In this document: positions 17,829-27,445 of the stretch, in pieces
Position numbering within the stretch: the stretch's first letter is position 1
How the letters are laid out: each line of letters opens with the position of its first letter
Source of the DNA: Cytomitobacter sp965233735
GTDB lineage: Bacteria; Pseudomonadota; Alphaproteobacteria; CAJXXZ01; 1604HC
Direction of reading: 5' to 3'
DNA length: 64,000 bases
Assembly (NCBI GenBank): GCA_965233735.1
Contig: OZ247501.1
Span: 186,001-250,000, forward strand
Program-made: the position numbers and the translations under genes
The notes under the pieces: generated by a model
Seen by the model: only the letters and a program-made list of their open reading frames with translations
What the model was told of the DNA's origin: nothing
The model's database searches: none

Positions 17829-18833
17829 ATGAATAAATTTTCTATTAACCTTTCTAGAAATGTTGCAATAGATTTAGGAACTGCCAATACTCTTGTTTTA
17901 ACTGGAGATGGAAAAATAATCAATGAACCATCTGTAGTAGCTGTTCAAACTAACAAGTATGAAAGAAAAATTTTAGCAGTAGGAAAAGAAGCAAAAAAAA
18001 TGGTAGGAAGAACTCCTGAACATATTTTTGCAATTAGACCAATGAAAGATGGAGTTATCAGTGATTTTGGAATTGCTGAAGAAATGATAAAACATTTTAT
18101 GAAACTAGCTAACTCTGACAAAGGAATTTTAGGACCTAAAGTTGTAATAGGAGTTCCTGTAGGAGCAACAATAGTTGAAAGAAGAGCTATTGAAGATGCT
18201 GCAAAAAGCGCTGGAGCACGTGAAATACAATTAATAGAAGAACCTATGGCTGCTGCTATAGGTGCTAATTTACCTGTTTCTGATCCTACAGGATCCATGA
18301 TTGTAGATATAGGAGGAGGAACTACAGAAATAGCGATACTTTCTTTAGGAGGTATAGTTTTTGCAACTTCTTGTAAAGTTGGAGGAGATAAACTTGATGA
18401 GTGCATAGCATCTTATGTTAAAGAAAAATTTCATATTACAATAGGAGAAAGCACTGCTGAAAAAATAAAAACCACTGTAGGAGCTGCTACTTTGCTTGAA
18501 AATTCAGAAAACAAATCAATAGAAATCAATGGTTTTGACAGAGTTAGTGGAAGTCCAAAAAAAATAAATATTAAATCTTCAGACATAATTGAAAGCATTA
18601 AAGATCCTTTGGCTACTATAATATATGCAATCAAAACTGTAATAGAAAAAACTCCTCCTGAAGTAGCTTCTGATATTGCAAATGTTGGAATAGTGTTAAG
18701 TGGTGGTGGAGCATTACTATATAATATTTCAGAATTATTCTCTAAAAAATTAGGATTAAAATGTGTTATTGCTGATGAACCACTATTATGCGTTGTAAAG
18801 GGAGTAGGAAAGGTTCTAAAGGAAGAAATATAA
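17829..18833 (+). CDS. mreB: Rod-shape actin homologue MreB
   Basis: Cytoskeletal ATPase that positions lateral cell-wall synthesis. Motifs: phosphate-1 loop VAIDLGTANTLV, GVPVGATIVERRAIEDAAKSAG, EEPMAAAIGA, phosphate-2 DIGGGTTEIAILSLGG and the adenosine loop SGGGALLYNISELF. I place the start at 17829, leaving 11 residues before AIDLG as in E. coli; the frame is open to ATG 17769, which would add 20 basic, hydrophobic residues. First gene of an mreB-mreC-mreD-mrdA cluster, so wall synthesis is retained despite genome reduction. Confidence 0.96.
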   Translation: MNKFSINLSRNVAIDLGTANTLVLTGDGKIINEPSVVAVQTNKYERKILAVGKEAKKMVGRTPEHIFAIRPMKDGVISDFGIAEEMIKHFMKLANSDKGILGPKVVIGVPVGATIVERRAIEDAAKSAGAREIQLIEEPMAAAIGANLPVSDPTGSMIVDIGGGTTEIAILSLGGIVFATSCKVGGDKLDECIASYVKEKFHITIGESTAEKIKTTVGAATLLENSENKSIEINGFDRVSGSPKKINIKSSDIIESIKDPLATIIYAIKTVIEKTPPEVASDIANVGIVLSGGGALLYNISELFSKKLGLKCVIADEPLLCVVKGVGKVLKEEI

Positions 18834-18836
18834 TAA

Positions 18837-19424
18837 ATGGCATTTAATTTTGTTTTATCATTGATATTAATTTTCACTTTAAAGTATAGTAATATATATT
18901 TTAATTTGTTTTCATCTTCAGACTGCTATGACTCTAAAAAATTACTTCAAGAATTAAACAATCTTAATATTATTAATAGATTAATTGTTAATGAAAATAA
19001 AAATCTTATTTCAGCTTTAAAATTAAAAGATAAAATAGGAATAAATGCTTCAGTTGTAAAAATAAAAAACATTTTCAAAAAAAACTCTAATTGCTTTTTA
19101 GATCATACTGATGGAATTGTAATTTTTAACAACCAAGTTATTGGAGAAGTTAAAAATAAAATTTTCACTCCTATAACTAAATATGGGAAAAAAATTGCAG
19201 CAAGGTCTCGCAATAAAAATTTCATTCTTATGGGAAATATAAATAATTTAAAAGTTATATATATGGAAGATCATGATAAACATTTACTTCCAGAAGAACA
19301 TGTATATTTAGATGATTTTAGTTATGACATTTGTATAGGTATAAGTCAAAATGAAAACATAATAGAAAACAAAATACCTTGGCATAAAATTAAATATGTT
19401 ACAATATTAAAAGAAAAAAAATAA
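18837..19424 (+). CDS. mreC: MreC-like rod-shape protein, shortened
   Basis: 195 residues in the exact position of mreC, three bases after mreB. A single N-terminal membrane segment (FVLSLILIFTLKY), a short coiled-coil-like helix (KLLQELNNLNIINRLIVNEN), then a beta-rich part with the MreC-like turns DHTDGIVIFNNQVIGEV and NLKVIYMEDH. Typical MreC is 270-350 residues, so the second beta domain is trimmed. The call rests on order and architecture; direct identity is weak. It would link MreB to PBP2 in the periplasm. Confidence 0.75.
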   Translation: MAFNFVLSLILIFTLKYSNIYFNLFSSSDCYDSKKLLQELNNLNIINRLIVNENKNLISALKLKDKIGINASVVKIKNIFKKNSNCFLDHTDGIVIFNNQVIGEVKNKIFTPITKYGKKIAARSRNKNFILMGNINNLKVIYMEDHDKHLLPEEHVYLDDFSYDICIGISQNENIIENKIPWHKIKYVTILKEKK

Positions 19425-19792
19425 TGTTATATATTTTCATTAACATAATTCAATTTATTATTTCGCATATTGATTTTGATACATTATTTTTGTTTTTCAC
19501 ACGAAAAAATAAGCTTTATGAGCAAGTGATTTTCATATTAACATCTCATTTATTATCTATATATTTATTAAATGATTTTTTTATATTTAATATGATTTTA
19601 GATATAATATCTGTCATTGCTTTAAGAAAATTAAATATTAATTTTTTGCCATTTATAATTTTTAGGCATTCATACTCCTTATTTGCTACTTATTTTAAAA
19701 TATCTTGTTGTGATTTTTTAGAAAATTTTATTATAACTTTTATTGTTACAATAGCCATCAAAAAAGTAATTAACTTTTTAACAAAAAGATGA
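19424..19792 (+). CDS. mreD: MreD-like membrane protein, shortened
   Basis: 122 residues of almost continuous hydrophobic helices (about four segments) between mreC and mrdA, each junction overlapping. This is the place and topology of MreD, whose usual length is about 160 residues. No diagnostic motif is visible, so the call is positional. Confidence 0.65.
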   Translation: MLYIFINIIQFIISHIDFDTLFLFFTRKNKLYEQVIFILTSHLLSIYLLNDFFIFNMILDIISVIALRKLNINFLPFIIFRHSYSLFATYFKISCCDFLENFIITFIVTIAIKKVINFLTKR

Positions 19793-21432
19793 ACAAATTA
19801 AAAACATCTATATTTGCATATTTGGGATTAATACTAATAATAATAATAAGATTTACTTATATACAGCTAATATATAAAGATAAATATATCTATATGTCTT
19901 TTCAAAATATACATTTAGGAAGAAATATAATAGCTCCAAGAGGAAATATATATGATAAAAAAAACAACCTTTTATCTAATAATAAAAATAATTTCAATTT
20001 ATTAATTCATACTCTAAATAAAAAAGAATATCATAACTCACTTAATTTAATTTCAGATATAATTCAAAATTGTAAGCAAAACAAGCGAAACTTTTCTCAT
20101 ATAGTTAGAAAAAATTTATCATGGAATGAGTTAAAATATATTGAATCTTTGAAAAAAAACTCTTTATTCATTCAGCAAGAATATCATAGAAAATATTATT
20201 ATGATTCTTGTGCAAATTTATTAGGTCATACAAAATATTCAGATTTCAAACATATTGGAGTATCTGGAATTGAAAAAAAACACAATAACCATTTAGAAGG
20301 AGAAAATGGAAAACAACAAATAGTATTAAATGCATATGGTGAAATATTAGAAAAAAACATTACTAAAAATCCTAACCAAGGAAATAATTTACACCTATCT
20401 ATTGATATAGACTTTCAAAACAAATCATACGAACTTTTATCTACAATTAAAAAAGGATGCGTTTGTGTATTTAACCTTGAAGATAATACAATTACTGTTG
20501 CTGCATCATATCCATCATATGATCCAAATAATATTCAAAACTCATGGGGAAATCTTTTTTTAAACAGTGATTGTCCATTAATTAACAGAGTTTTTGAAGG
20601 AGTTTACCCTATAGGATCTATAATGAAAGTTTTTGTAGCATTATTTGCCTTAGAAGAAAATATTATAAATAATTTAACTCAAATTTCATGTCCTGGAGAA
20701 TTTTTCATAGGATCTCATAAATTTAAATGTTGGAAAAAACATGGAGATAATATTAATTTAGATAGAGCTATTACAGAATCTTGCGATGTATTTTTTTATT
20801 CATTATGTTCAAAAATATGCCCAGTTAAATTTAAAAAGTTTTTACAATCACTTGGGTTATCAGATCAACAGGACGCATTTCCTACAAAAACAAAAGGATT
20901 TATTGCAGACCCTATATATGTAAAGAAAAGATTCAAACGTAAATGGAGAAAATCTGACACATTATTAACTTTAATAGGACAAGGAATGTTTTTTTGCACT
21001 CCATTTGAATTAAATACTATGATGTCAAATCTTTTATTAAATAAAAAAAACAATTTCTTATTTGAAAGAATAGAAAATCAAGTATGCGCAAAGTTATGCT
21101 TTGAAAATAAAAATATTAATATGTTGAAAAAATATATGAACCAAGTTACTCATAATTTTAATGGAACATCATTTGCAGCTTGGGCTATGAACTACAAGCC
21201 AAATATTGCAGGAAAAACAGGAACTGTACAAACAAGAGCCTTAAAGCAAAATGAATATGGATTAAAACATCATCAAAAATCATATGAAAGGCGAGAACAT
21301 TCTATATTTTGTGGATATTGGCCTTCACATAAACCAAAATATTCTATAACTGTAATTGCAGAAAACAACACTGCTGCTAAAAATATAGCTTTTAAATTAT
21401 GCAATTATATTCAAAAACAAGAAAATTTATGA
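19789..21432 (+). CDS. mrdA: Penicillin-binding protein 2 (transpeptidase)
   Basis: Periplasmic, membrane-anchored transpeptidase of the elongasome. 547 residues: N-terminal anchor (about 8-26), pedestal domain with APRGNIYDKKNNLL, and a transpeptidase domain with SxxK as S277-IMK280 in YPIGSIMKVFVA, the SxD triad residue S331-C-D333 in ESCDVFFYS and K476-T-G in AGKTGTVQT. All catalytic residues are present, so peptidoglycan cross-linking should be functional. The partner glycosyltransferase RodA is not in the window. Start overlaps mreD by four bases. Confidence 0.95.
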   Translation: MNKLKTSIFAYLGLILIIIIRFTYIQLIYKDKYIYMSFQNIHLGRNIIAPRGNIYDKKNNLLSNNKNNFNLLIHTLNKKEYHNSLNLISDIIQNCKQNKRNFSHIVRKNLSWNELKYIESLKKNSLFIQQEYHRKYYYDSCANLLGHTKYSDFKHIGVSGIEKKHNNHLEGENGKQQIVLNAYGEILEKNITKNPNQGNNLHLSIDIDFQNKSYELLSTIKKGCVCVFNLEDNTITVAASYPSYDPNNIQNSWGNLFLNSDCPLINRVFEGVYPIGSIMKVFVALFALEENIINNLTQISCPGEFFIGSHKFKCWKKHGDNINLDRAITESCDVFFYSLCSKICPVKFKKFLQSLGLSDQQDAFPTKTKGFIADPIYVKKRFKRKWRKSDTLLTLIGQGMFFCTPFELNTMMSNLLLNKKNNFLFERIENQVCAKLCFENKNINMLKKYMNQVTHNFNGTSFAAWAMNYKPNIAGKTGTVQTRALKQNEYGLKHHQKSYERREHSIFCGYWPSHKPKYSITVIAENNTAAKNIAFKLCNYIQKQENL

Positions 21433-21445
21433 TAAACATTGGCAA

Positions 21446-22633
21446 ATGAATTTAATATCATGGATGAGTAAAAGAGAACTAATAAATCAACAAGCTAATG
21501 AAGACATGCTTATAAAATCTCTTGAAAATAATAAAATTTGCTGCTATTTAGGTGTGGATTTAACTGCAGACAGTATGCATATAGGGCATTTGCTTCCTAT
21601 ACGCATAATGGATCTGTTTTCTCAAAATAACAATAAGTGTATTTTTCTTTTTGGTGGTGGAACAACAATGATTGGTGACCCTTCTATGAGAACAAAAGAG
21701 AGACCAATGTTGAATTCTGAGCAGATAAATCAAAATATGGAAACTATAAAAATACAAGCTAATAATTTAATACCAAATATAATTTATGAAAATAATGCTG
21801 ATTGGCTTTTAAATTTTAGTTTAATAGATTTTTTAAGAGAAATTGGAAGCAAATTTTCTGTTAATAAAATGATTAATTTAGAAACATTTAAAAAAAGAAT
21901 AGAAGAAAATAATTCTTTAAGTTTTTTAGAGTTTACATATCCAATTTTGCAATCATATGATTTTTATATGTTAAACAAAAAATATAACTGTAATTTGCAA
22001 ATAGGTGGATCAGATCAATGGGGAAATATAATTAATGGAATAAACTTTATAAAAAAAATGAATGCACAAGAAGTATCTGGAATCACAGTTCCTCTGTTAT
22101 TACGAGGAGGTAAAAAAATGGGTAAAAGCACTGGAGGAGCAATATGGTTAGATGAAACAAAAACTAGCGTTTTTGATTTTTGGCAATTTTGGAGAAATTT
22201 GCCAGACGCAGATATAAAACCTTATGCTTTAAAATTTACAAATCTAGAAATAGAAGAGATAGATCAAAAAATAAAACTAAATATTAATGATATGAAAAAG
22301 CACTTAGCTGATTATATGACAACATGGGTTCATGGAAGTGAAAAAGCTAAAATCGCTACAGAAAAAAGCATATCTATTTTTGAAAAAAAAGAAAATGAAG
22401 CTTTAGATACATTTGAAATGAATGGAGAAATAAAATTAGCAAGCTTATTAGTAGAAATTAAATTTGCAACTTCTATTTCTGATGCAAAGAGAAAAATAAA
22501 AAATAATTCAATCAAAATAAATAATAAAATATGCTCAAACGAACTTATTTTAATTAACAACACAAATTATAAAAAAGAATTTATAATTCAATTTGGTAAA
22601 AAGAAATCATTGAAAATATTACAAAATTATTAA
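21446..22633 (+). CDS. tyrS: Tyrosyl-tRNA synthetase
   Basis: Class I enzyme charging tRNA-Tyr. 395 residues: the HIGH motif is HIGH in SMHIGHLLPIRIMDLF, the KMSKS loop is KMGKS in GKKMGKSTGGAIWLDE, and the tyrosine pocket includes QSYDFYMLNKKYNCNLQIGG and SDQWGNI. A C-terminal S4 RNA-binding domain follows (SISDAKRKIKNNSIKINNK). Thirteen bases after mrdA, same strand. Confidence 0.97.
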   Translation: MNLISWMSKRELINQQANEDMLIKSLENNKICCYLGVDLTADSMHIGHLLPIRIMDLFSQNNNKCIFLFGGGTTMIGDPSMRTKERPMLNSEQINQNMETIKIQANNLIPNIIYENNADWLLNFSLIDFLREIGSKFSVNKMINLETFKKRIEENNSLSFLEFTYPILQSYDFYMLNKKYNCNLQIGGSDQWGNIINGINFIKKMNAQEVSGITVPLLLRGGKKMGKSTGGAIWLDETKTSVFDFWQFWRNLPDADIKPYALKFTNLEIEEIDQKIKLNINDMKKHLADYMTTWVHGSEKAKIATEKSISIFEKKENEALDTFEMNGEIKLASLLVEIKFATSISDAKRKIKNNSIKINNKICSNELILINNTNYKKEFIIQFGKKKSLKILQNY

Positions 22634-22669
22634 CAAATTTCTCAAAACATGCTTAAATTGAAATTAGTA

Positions 22670-22703
22670 TAGTTCTAAATTTTGAACTAAGAAGGAGAAT
22701 ATA
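22670..22703 (+). promoter_or_regulatory. groES leader: 6-bp hairpin and strong ribosome site
   Basis: TAGTTC (22670-22675) can pair with GAACTA (22684-22689), placing a small hairpin directly before the AAGGAG ribosome site (22692-22697) and the ATG at 22704. No CIRCE-type operator is present. Whether the hairpin affects translation is unknown; the ribosome site itself is one of the best in the window. Confidence 0.45.
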
Positions 22704-23027
22704 ATGTCAATTAATGAAAATGATATAAGCAATTTAAAACCTTTATATGATAAAGTACTAGTAAAAAAAGAAGCAAAAGCAGAAAGAACTCAATCTGGTA
22801 TTGTATTACCCAAATCTTCAGATGAAGATATTTTAATAGGAACTGTCGTTTCTATTGGAGATGGAAATTTAAATTCCAAAGGTGATAAAATTCCTTTGTC
22901 TTTGAAAAAAGGAGATAAAGTATTATTTGGACAATGGAGTGGTACAAAATTAAAAGTATCAGGAGTTGAGGATGATTCTTATGTTCTTATCAAAGAATCT
23001 GATATTTCAGGAATCATTGGGAATTAA
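22704..23027 (+). CDS. groES: Co-chaperonin GroES
   Basis: Heptameric lid of the GroEL folding chamber. 107 residues: LKPLYDKVLVKKEAKAERTQSGIVLP, the mobile loop, then GDKVLFGQWSGTKLKVSG and the closing YVLIKESDISGII. About ten residues longer at the N-terminus than the usual 95-97, ahead of the LKPLYDKV start (SINENDISN). Strong AAGGAG seven bases before ATG, and groEL follows after nine bases. Confidence 0.97.
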   Translation: MSINENDISNLKPLYDKVLVKKEAKAERTQSGIVLPKSSDEDILIGTVVSIGDGNLNSKGDKIPLSLKKGDKVLFGQWSGTKLKVSGVEDDSYVLIKESDISGIIGN

Positions 23028-23036
23028 GGAGTAATA

Positions 23037-24689
23037 ATGTCAAAGCAAGTATTTTTAGATTTTGAAGCAAGAAAAAAAATAATTAATGGAGTGAACAACT
23101 CTGTTGATGCTGTAAAAATCACATTAGGACCTAAAGGAAGACCAGCTGTATTAGGAAAGTCTTTTGGAACTGCAAGATTTACAAAAGATGGAGTCACAGT
23201 TGCTAAAGAAATAGAATTTTCTGACGCTTCTGAAAATATAGGAGCTCAATTTGTAAAAGAGGTTTGCTCTAAAACTGTTGATGCTGCTGGAGATGGAACT
23301 ACTACTGCATCTATAATGTTGCAATCAATATTAAATCATGGATTAAGATCAACTGAAGTTGGAATGAATATTGTTGAAGTAACAAAAGGAATGAAATATG
23401 CAGCAGATATTATTGTAAATTTTTTAAATAGCGTTGCTTCTCCTATTAAAGGTGATAGCGAAAAAATTAAACAAGTTGCAACAATCTCAGCTAATGGAGA
23501 AAAAGAAATTGGAAAATTAATTTCTGAAGCAGTTACTAAAATCGGAGATGAAGGAATTATTACTGTTGATGATGGAAAATCCACTCAAACAGAGTTAAAT
23601 GTAGTAGACGGAATGGAACTAGATAGAGGATTTATTTCTCATCATTTTGCTAATACAGATAAGCAAGTTTGTGAATTAGAAAATCCTTACATTTTAATAT
23701 ATGATAAAAAAATAAGTTCATTGCCTGCAATTTTGCAACTTCTAGAAAACATAGTTAAATCTAATAGATCTCTTCTAATTATTGCGGAAGATCTAGAAGG
23801 AATTGCTCTAAGTACATTAGTAGTTAATACATTAAATAAAGTAATGAAAGTATGTGCTATTAAAGCTCCTGGCTTTGGAGACAGAAAACGAGAGTTATCT
23901 GAAGACATTGCTATCTTAACTGGTGGAAATGTAATTTCTGAAGAAATTGGAAATAAACTTGAAGATACAAAAATTGAACATTTAGGACAAGCTGAAAAAA
24001 TCACTATAACAAAGGATAAAACTACAATTATAGGTGGAAGAGGAAACAAGTCTGACATTGAAAATAGATGTAAATCCATTACAACTTTAATAAATGAATC
24101 TACTTCTGATTATGACAAAAATAAATTAGAAGAAAGAAAATCAAAATTAACTAATGGAATAGCAGTTATTAGCGTAGGTGGAACTACTGAAAGCGAACAA
24201 AAAGAAAGAAAAGATAGAGTTGAAGATGCTGTGCAAGCTGTTAAAGCTGCAATAGAAGAAGGAATTTTGCCTGGTGGTGGAGCTTCCCTTCTACATGCAA
24301 AAAAACAGTTAACTAAAGAAATAGAAAGTGGAAAATTCAGCCAAGATTTTAATGCTGGAATGAGAATTTTGGAAAAATCAGTTGCTGCACCATTAATACA
24401 AAATTTAATCAATGCTGGACATGATAACGCTGAAGTTATTGTAAATGAAATATACACTTCTGATGATGTTAATTTTGGGTACGATGTATTGAATAGCGGA
24501 TATGGTGATATGATGAAGCTTGGAATTGTTGATCCTAAAAAAAGCACAAGATGCGCAATAGAGTTTTCATTGTCAATTGCTACATTAATACTAACATCTG
24601 GATGTTTAATTGTAGATGAGTCAACAGACTCTAAAGAGTCTTCTTCGCCAGCTATGCCTCCTATGGGTGGTATGGGTGGTATGTACTAA
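23037..24689 (+). CDS. groL: Chaperonin GroEL
   Basis: Tetradecameric folding chaperone. 550 residues, full length, with KITLGPKGRPAVLGKSFG, the ATP loop CSKTVDAAGDGTTTASIM, GIAVISVGGTTESEQKERKDRVEDA and a GGM-type tail (MPPMGGMGGMY). Residues are better conserved than in most neighbours, as usual in symbionts that rely on chaperonin. The stop codon lies in a 7-bp inverted repeat (GTACTAA/TTAGTAC), which lacks a clear T run. Confidence 0.98.
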   Translation: MSKQVFLDFEARKKIINGVNNSVDAVKITLGPKGRPAVLGKSFGTARFTKDGVTVAKEIEFSDASENIGAQFVKEVCSKTVDAAGDGTTTASIMLQSILNHGLRSTEVGMNIVEVTKGMKYAADIIVNFLNSVASPIKGDSEKIKQVATISANGEKEIGKLISEAVTKIGDEGIITVDDGKSTQTELNVVDGMELDRGFISHHFANTDKQVCELENPYILIYDKKISSLPAILQLLENIVKSNRSLLIIAEDLEGIALSTLVVNTLNKVMKVCAIKAPGFGDRKRELSEDIAILTGGNVISEEIGNKLEDTKIEHLGQAEKITITKDKTTIIGGRGNKSDIENRCKSITTLINESTSDYDKNKLEERKSKLTNGIAVISVGGTTESEQKERKDRVEDAVQAVKAAIEEGILPGGGASLLHAKKQLTKEIESGKFSQDFNAGMRILEKSVAAPLIQNLINAGHDNAEVIVNEIYTSDDVNFGYDVLNSGYGDMMKLGIVDPKKSTRCAIEFSLSIATLILTSGCLIVDESTDSKESSSPAMPPMGGMGGMY

Positions 24690-24913
24690 ACCATTAGTAC
24701 AATCATTATATTTCAAAAATCATTCAAAAAAAACTATATTAATATTTTCATTCTTGTGAATCAAAATTTATATATTAAATGTCACTAAGTTAAAATAAAA
24801 AATGGAACTTTTAATTATCTTTGACTTGAAATAATAAAAGACACTATGAATATGTTTGTTTAAAGTTTTGTAGTATGAAAAATTGACTTAAAAAATTATA
24901 AATCTATATTAAA

Positions 24914-26254
24914 TTATACTTTTCTATTTTCTAACCATTTTTCAAGCCAATTAATTGTAAAGTTAGCATTTTTAACATCATCATCTTTTACTAAATTAAT
25001 GAATAGCAGCAATGTTGTTTTAGGTCCTAAAATAACATATTCTTTTAGAGCTTGCTCCAAATTTTTCATGCAAATATCTCTATTTTGCCCTTTTACAATT
25101 AATTTAGATATTAAACTATCATAATAAGGTTGAATTTGATATTTTCTATACAACAAAGTATCAACTCTTGCATATGGTCCAAGAGGAGGTATATGTTCTT
25201 CAATCATTCCAGGGCTAGGCATAAAACTGTTTGGATCTTCAGCATTAATTCTACATTCTATTGCATGTCCATTAATTTTAATATCACTTTGCTTTAATTC
25301 TAGAGGCAATCCACTTGCAACTTTAATTTGCTGTTGCACTAAATCTATTCCAGTAATACTCTCAGTAATTGTATGCTCAACTTGAAGTCGAGTATTCATT
25401 TCCATGAAATAAAGTTCTCCATCTTCATATAAAAATTCTAATGTTCCAACTCCTTCATACCCAATTCCAGAAATCATTTTAGTAATTTTTGATCCCCATT
25501 TTTCTCTTTGAGAATCACTTAAAATAGTAGATGGAGCTTCTTCCCAAATTTTCTGCCTACGTCTTTGCAAAGAGCATTCTCTTTCAAATAAATGTATAGC
25601 ATTCTTTCCATCAGATAGAACTTGAAATTCTATATGTCTAGGAGTGGAAAAATATTTTTCAACATATATATCACCTTTTCCAAAAATAGCAGTAGCTTCT
25701 TGTTCTACAGAATCAAAAGAATCAATAAAGTCTTCAGCTTTATGCACAATTCGAATTCCTTTACCTCCTCCCCCATTAGAAGCTTTGATTACTACAGGAA
25801 ATCCAATACTATTTGCATAATCTTTTCCAGCTTGCGCATTTTCTAATTTATCAGAACCAGGAATTGTTTGAATTCCATATTTTTGCATTATTTCTTTACT
25901 AGATATTTTATCACCTAAATCTTTAAGATGCTTAGATGAAGGACCTATAAATTTTATCAAATGTTGTTCTACAATACTTGCAAATTCATCATTCTCTGAT
26001 AAAAACCCATATCCAGGGTGAATTGCATCTGCACCTGTAAGTTCTGCAGCAGATATTATTGCTCTAATATTTCTATAGCTTTCATTAGCATTTGCTGGCC
26101 CTATACAAACACTTTGATCTGCTAATTTTACATGAAGAGATTCTTTATCTGCAGTAGAATATACAGCAACTGTCGCAATGCCTAAAGATTTACAAGCTCT
26201 TATTATTCTTAAAGCAATTTCACCTCTATTGGCAATTAAAACCTTCTTAATCAT
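24914..26254 (-). CDS. accC: Acetyl-CoA carboxylase, biotin carboxylase subunit
   Basis: ATP-dependent carboxylation of biotin on AccB, the first step of fatty-acid synthesis. 446 residues: KVLIANRGEIALRIIRAC, HPGYGFLSEN, ATP-grasp glycine loop KASNGGGGKGIRIV, ERECSLQRRRQKIWEEAPS and FMEMNTRLQVEHTITE, with the full catalytic set. Its start overlaps the accB stop by four bases. The frame's 224-base downstream gap to groEL holds only AT-rich sequence. Confidence 0.97.
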   Translation of the reverse strand: MIKKVLIANRGEIALRIIRACKSLGIATVAVYSTADKESLHVKLADQSVCIGPANANESYRNIRAIISAAELTGADAIHPGYGFLSENDEFASIVEQHLIKFIGPSSKHLKDLGDKISSKEIMQKYGIQTIPGSDKLENAQAGKDYANSIGFPVVIKASNGGGGKGIRIVHKAEDFIDSFDSVEQEATAIFGKGDIYVEKYFSTPRHIEFQVLSDGKNAIHLFERECSLQRRRQKIWEEAPSTILSDSQREKWGSKITKMISGIGYEGVGTLEFLYEDGELYFMEMNTRLQVEHTITESITGIDLVQQQIKVASGLPLELKQSDIKINGHAIECRINAEDPNSFMPSPGMIEEHIPPLGPYARVDTLLYRKYQIQPYYDSLISKLIVKGQNRDICMKNLEQALKEYVILGPKTTLLLFINLVKDDDVKNANFTINWLEKWLENRKV

Positions 26255-26721
26255 GATACCTTAACTAAAATTTGATCAAACTCTACTGAAGATTTATCAC
26301 TAACTAAAATTTCTTGAACTACTCCAGAAAAAGTTGCTTTAACTTCATTCATAACTTTCATTGCTTCTACAATAAACAAAACATCCCCTTCTTGTATTTT
26401 AGAACCTTTAGTAATAAACGGATCAGCATCAGGTTTAGGTGCAAGGTAAACAGTTCCAATCATAGGAGATTTTATAGTTTTAAAATTTTCACTTACTATT
26501 TTATCTTCTACAGAATCAGTTTGACTTTTTGCATTAGGAACTTGATTAACATTTTGAATCTGAGGCAAAGGTTGAGAGTGATACATAGGAATAGACTCTT
26601 CTCCCTTTTGCTTCAATTTTATAGATATTCCTCCGCTTTCATATTCAACTTCTTTTAATCCAGTTTCTTTTAAAAGATCAGCTAAATATTTTACAGCTTC
26701 TTTTTGAAATTCAAATGACAT
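26251..26721 (-). CDS. accB: Biotin carboxyl carrier protein
   Basis: Carries biotin on the lysine of VEAMKVMNEV in the C-terminal lipoyl-like domain (about 80-156: IKSPMIGTVYLAPKPDADPF, GDVLFIVEAMKVMNE). The N-terminal part is the usual helical domain (FQKEAVKYLADLLKETGLKEVEYESG) and a linker with Pro/Gln residues. 156 residues, normal length. First gene of an accB-accC operon. Confidence 0.97.
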   Translation of the reverse strand: MSFEFQKEAVKYLADLLKETGLKEVEYESGGISIKLKQKGEESIPMYHSQPLPQIQNVNQVPNAKSQTDSVEDKIVSENFKTIKSPMIGTVYLAPKPDADPFITKGSKIQEGDVLFIVEAMKVMNEVKATFSGVVQEILVSDKSSVEFDQILVKVS

Positions 26722-27069
26722 TACTAAATTTTAATATTAATTTAATAAAATTGAAAGAACGTAACAAATCAAATAACATTTTAATATACTAAAATTATGA
26801 TAAAATTAGATTATATTTAAATATATAATTATGATTTATTGCAGCATAAATTAAATCCTATTTCAATTAGAAAAACAATTTACAAATAATAAATAAAATT
26901 CAAAGTGAGCTATATTATAAAAATTTATTTTTTCAAATCAAAAATTAACCAAAATTAAATAAAGATTATATTAATATAATTAGAACTTTAATAGATTTTT
27001 TTAAATACAGTTTATAACAAATAATCTCTAAAATTATGAAAAATTTTACAGATAAAACAAATAAAAAAA
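26722..27069. other. Intergenic, AT-rich, no gene seen
   Basis: About 350 bases between accB and tRNA-Arg, nearly all A and T, with frequent stops in all frames. It must contain the accB promoter. I see no RNA gene, repeat or credible short coding frame. Confidence 0.6.
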
Positions 27070-27143
27070 CACGCCCGAGAAGAGTCGAACTCCTAACCTT
27101 CAAATCCGTAGTCTGACGCTCTGTCCAATTGAGCTACGGGCGC
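27070..27143 (-). tRNA. tRNA-Arg (anticodon ACG)
   Basis: Minus-strand cloverleaf: acceptor GCGCCCG with CGGGCGT, leaving a terminal G1-U72 wobble, D-arm GCTC-AATTGGACA-GAGC, anticodon loop CTACGGA giving ACG, T-arm with GAGTTCGACTC. No CCA encoded. Confidence 0.95.
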
Positions 27144-27152
27144 AATTATTTA

Positions 27153-27234
27153 TACCCACTGCCGGACTTGAACCAGCACGACCTATGGTCTGCAGATTTT
27201 AAGTCTGCTGTGTCTACCATTCCACCAAGTGGGC
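27153..27234 (-). tRNA. tRNA-Leu (anticodon UAA)
   Basis: Minus-strand cloverleaf: acceptor GCCCACT with AGTGGGT (G1-U72 wobble), anticodon loop CTTAAAA giving UAA, short class II variable arm, T-arm GCTGG-TTCAAGT-CCGGC, discriminator A, no CCA. Nine bases upstream of tRNA-Arg, so likely processed from one transcript. Confidence 0.95.
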
Positions 27235-27445
27235 TACATAAACATCCTACTAATTTAAACAAAAAAAATCAAGAATTTATTTTTTATGACATACAATAAA
27301 AATCAAAGAAATTTATATATTTAAAACAACCACTATTACATGTTAAATTTCAAAAAATCCATTATATACACCTTGCTTTAACAAAGAACAAATTAAGTAT
27401 TAATAAAGTATTGACAAATATATACCATATGCCAAAATAACACAT

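Noticed and set aside
22634..22703. CIRCE operator before groES
   Set aside because: Only a 6-bp TAGTTC/GAACTA stem is present; it does not match TTAGCACTC-N9-GAGTGCTAA.
24660..24720. Terminator after groEL
   Set aside because: A GTACTAA/TTAGTAC hairpin exists but includes the stop codon and lacks a T run.
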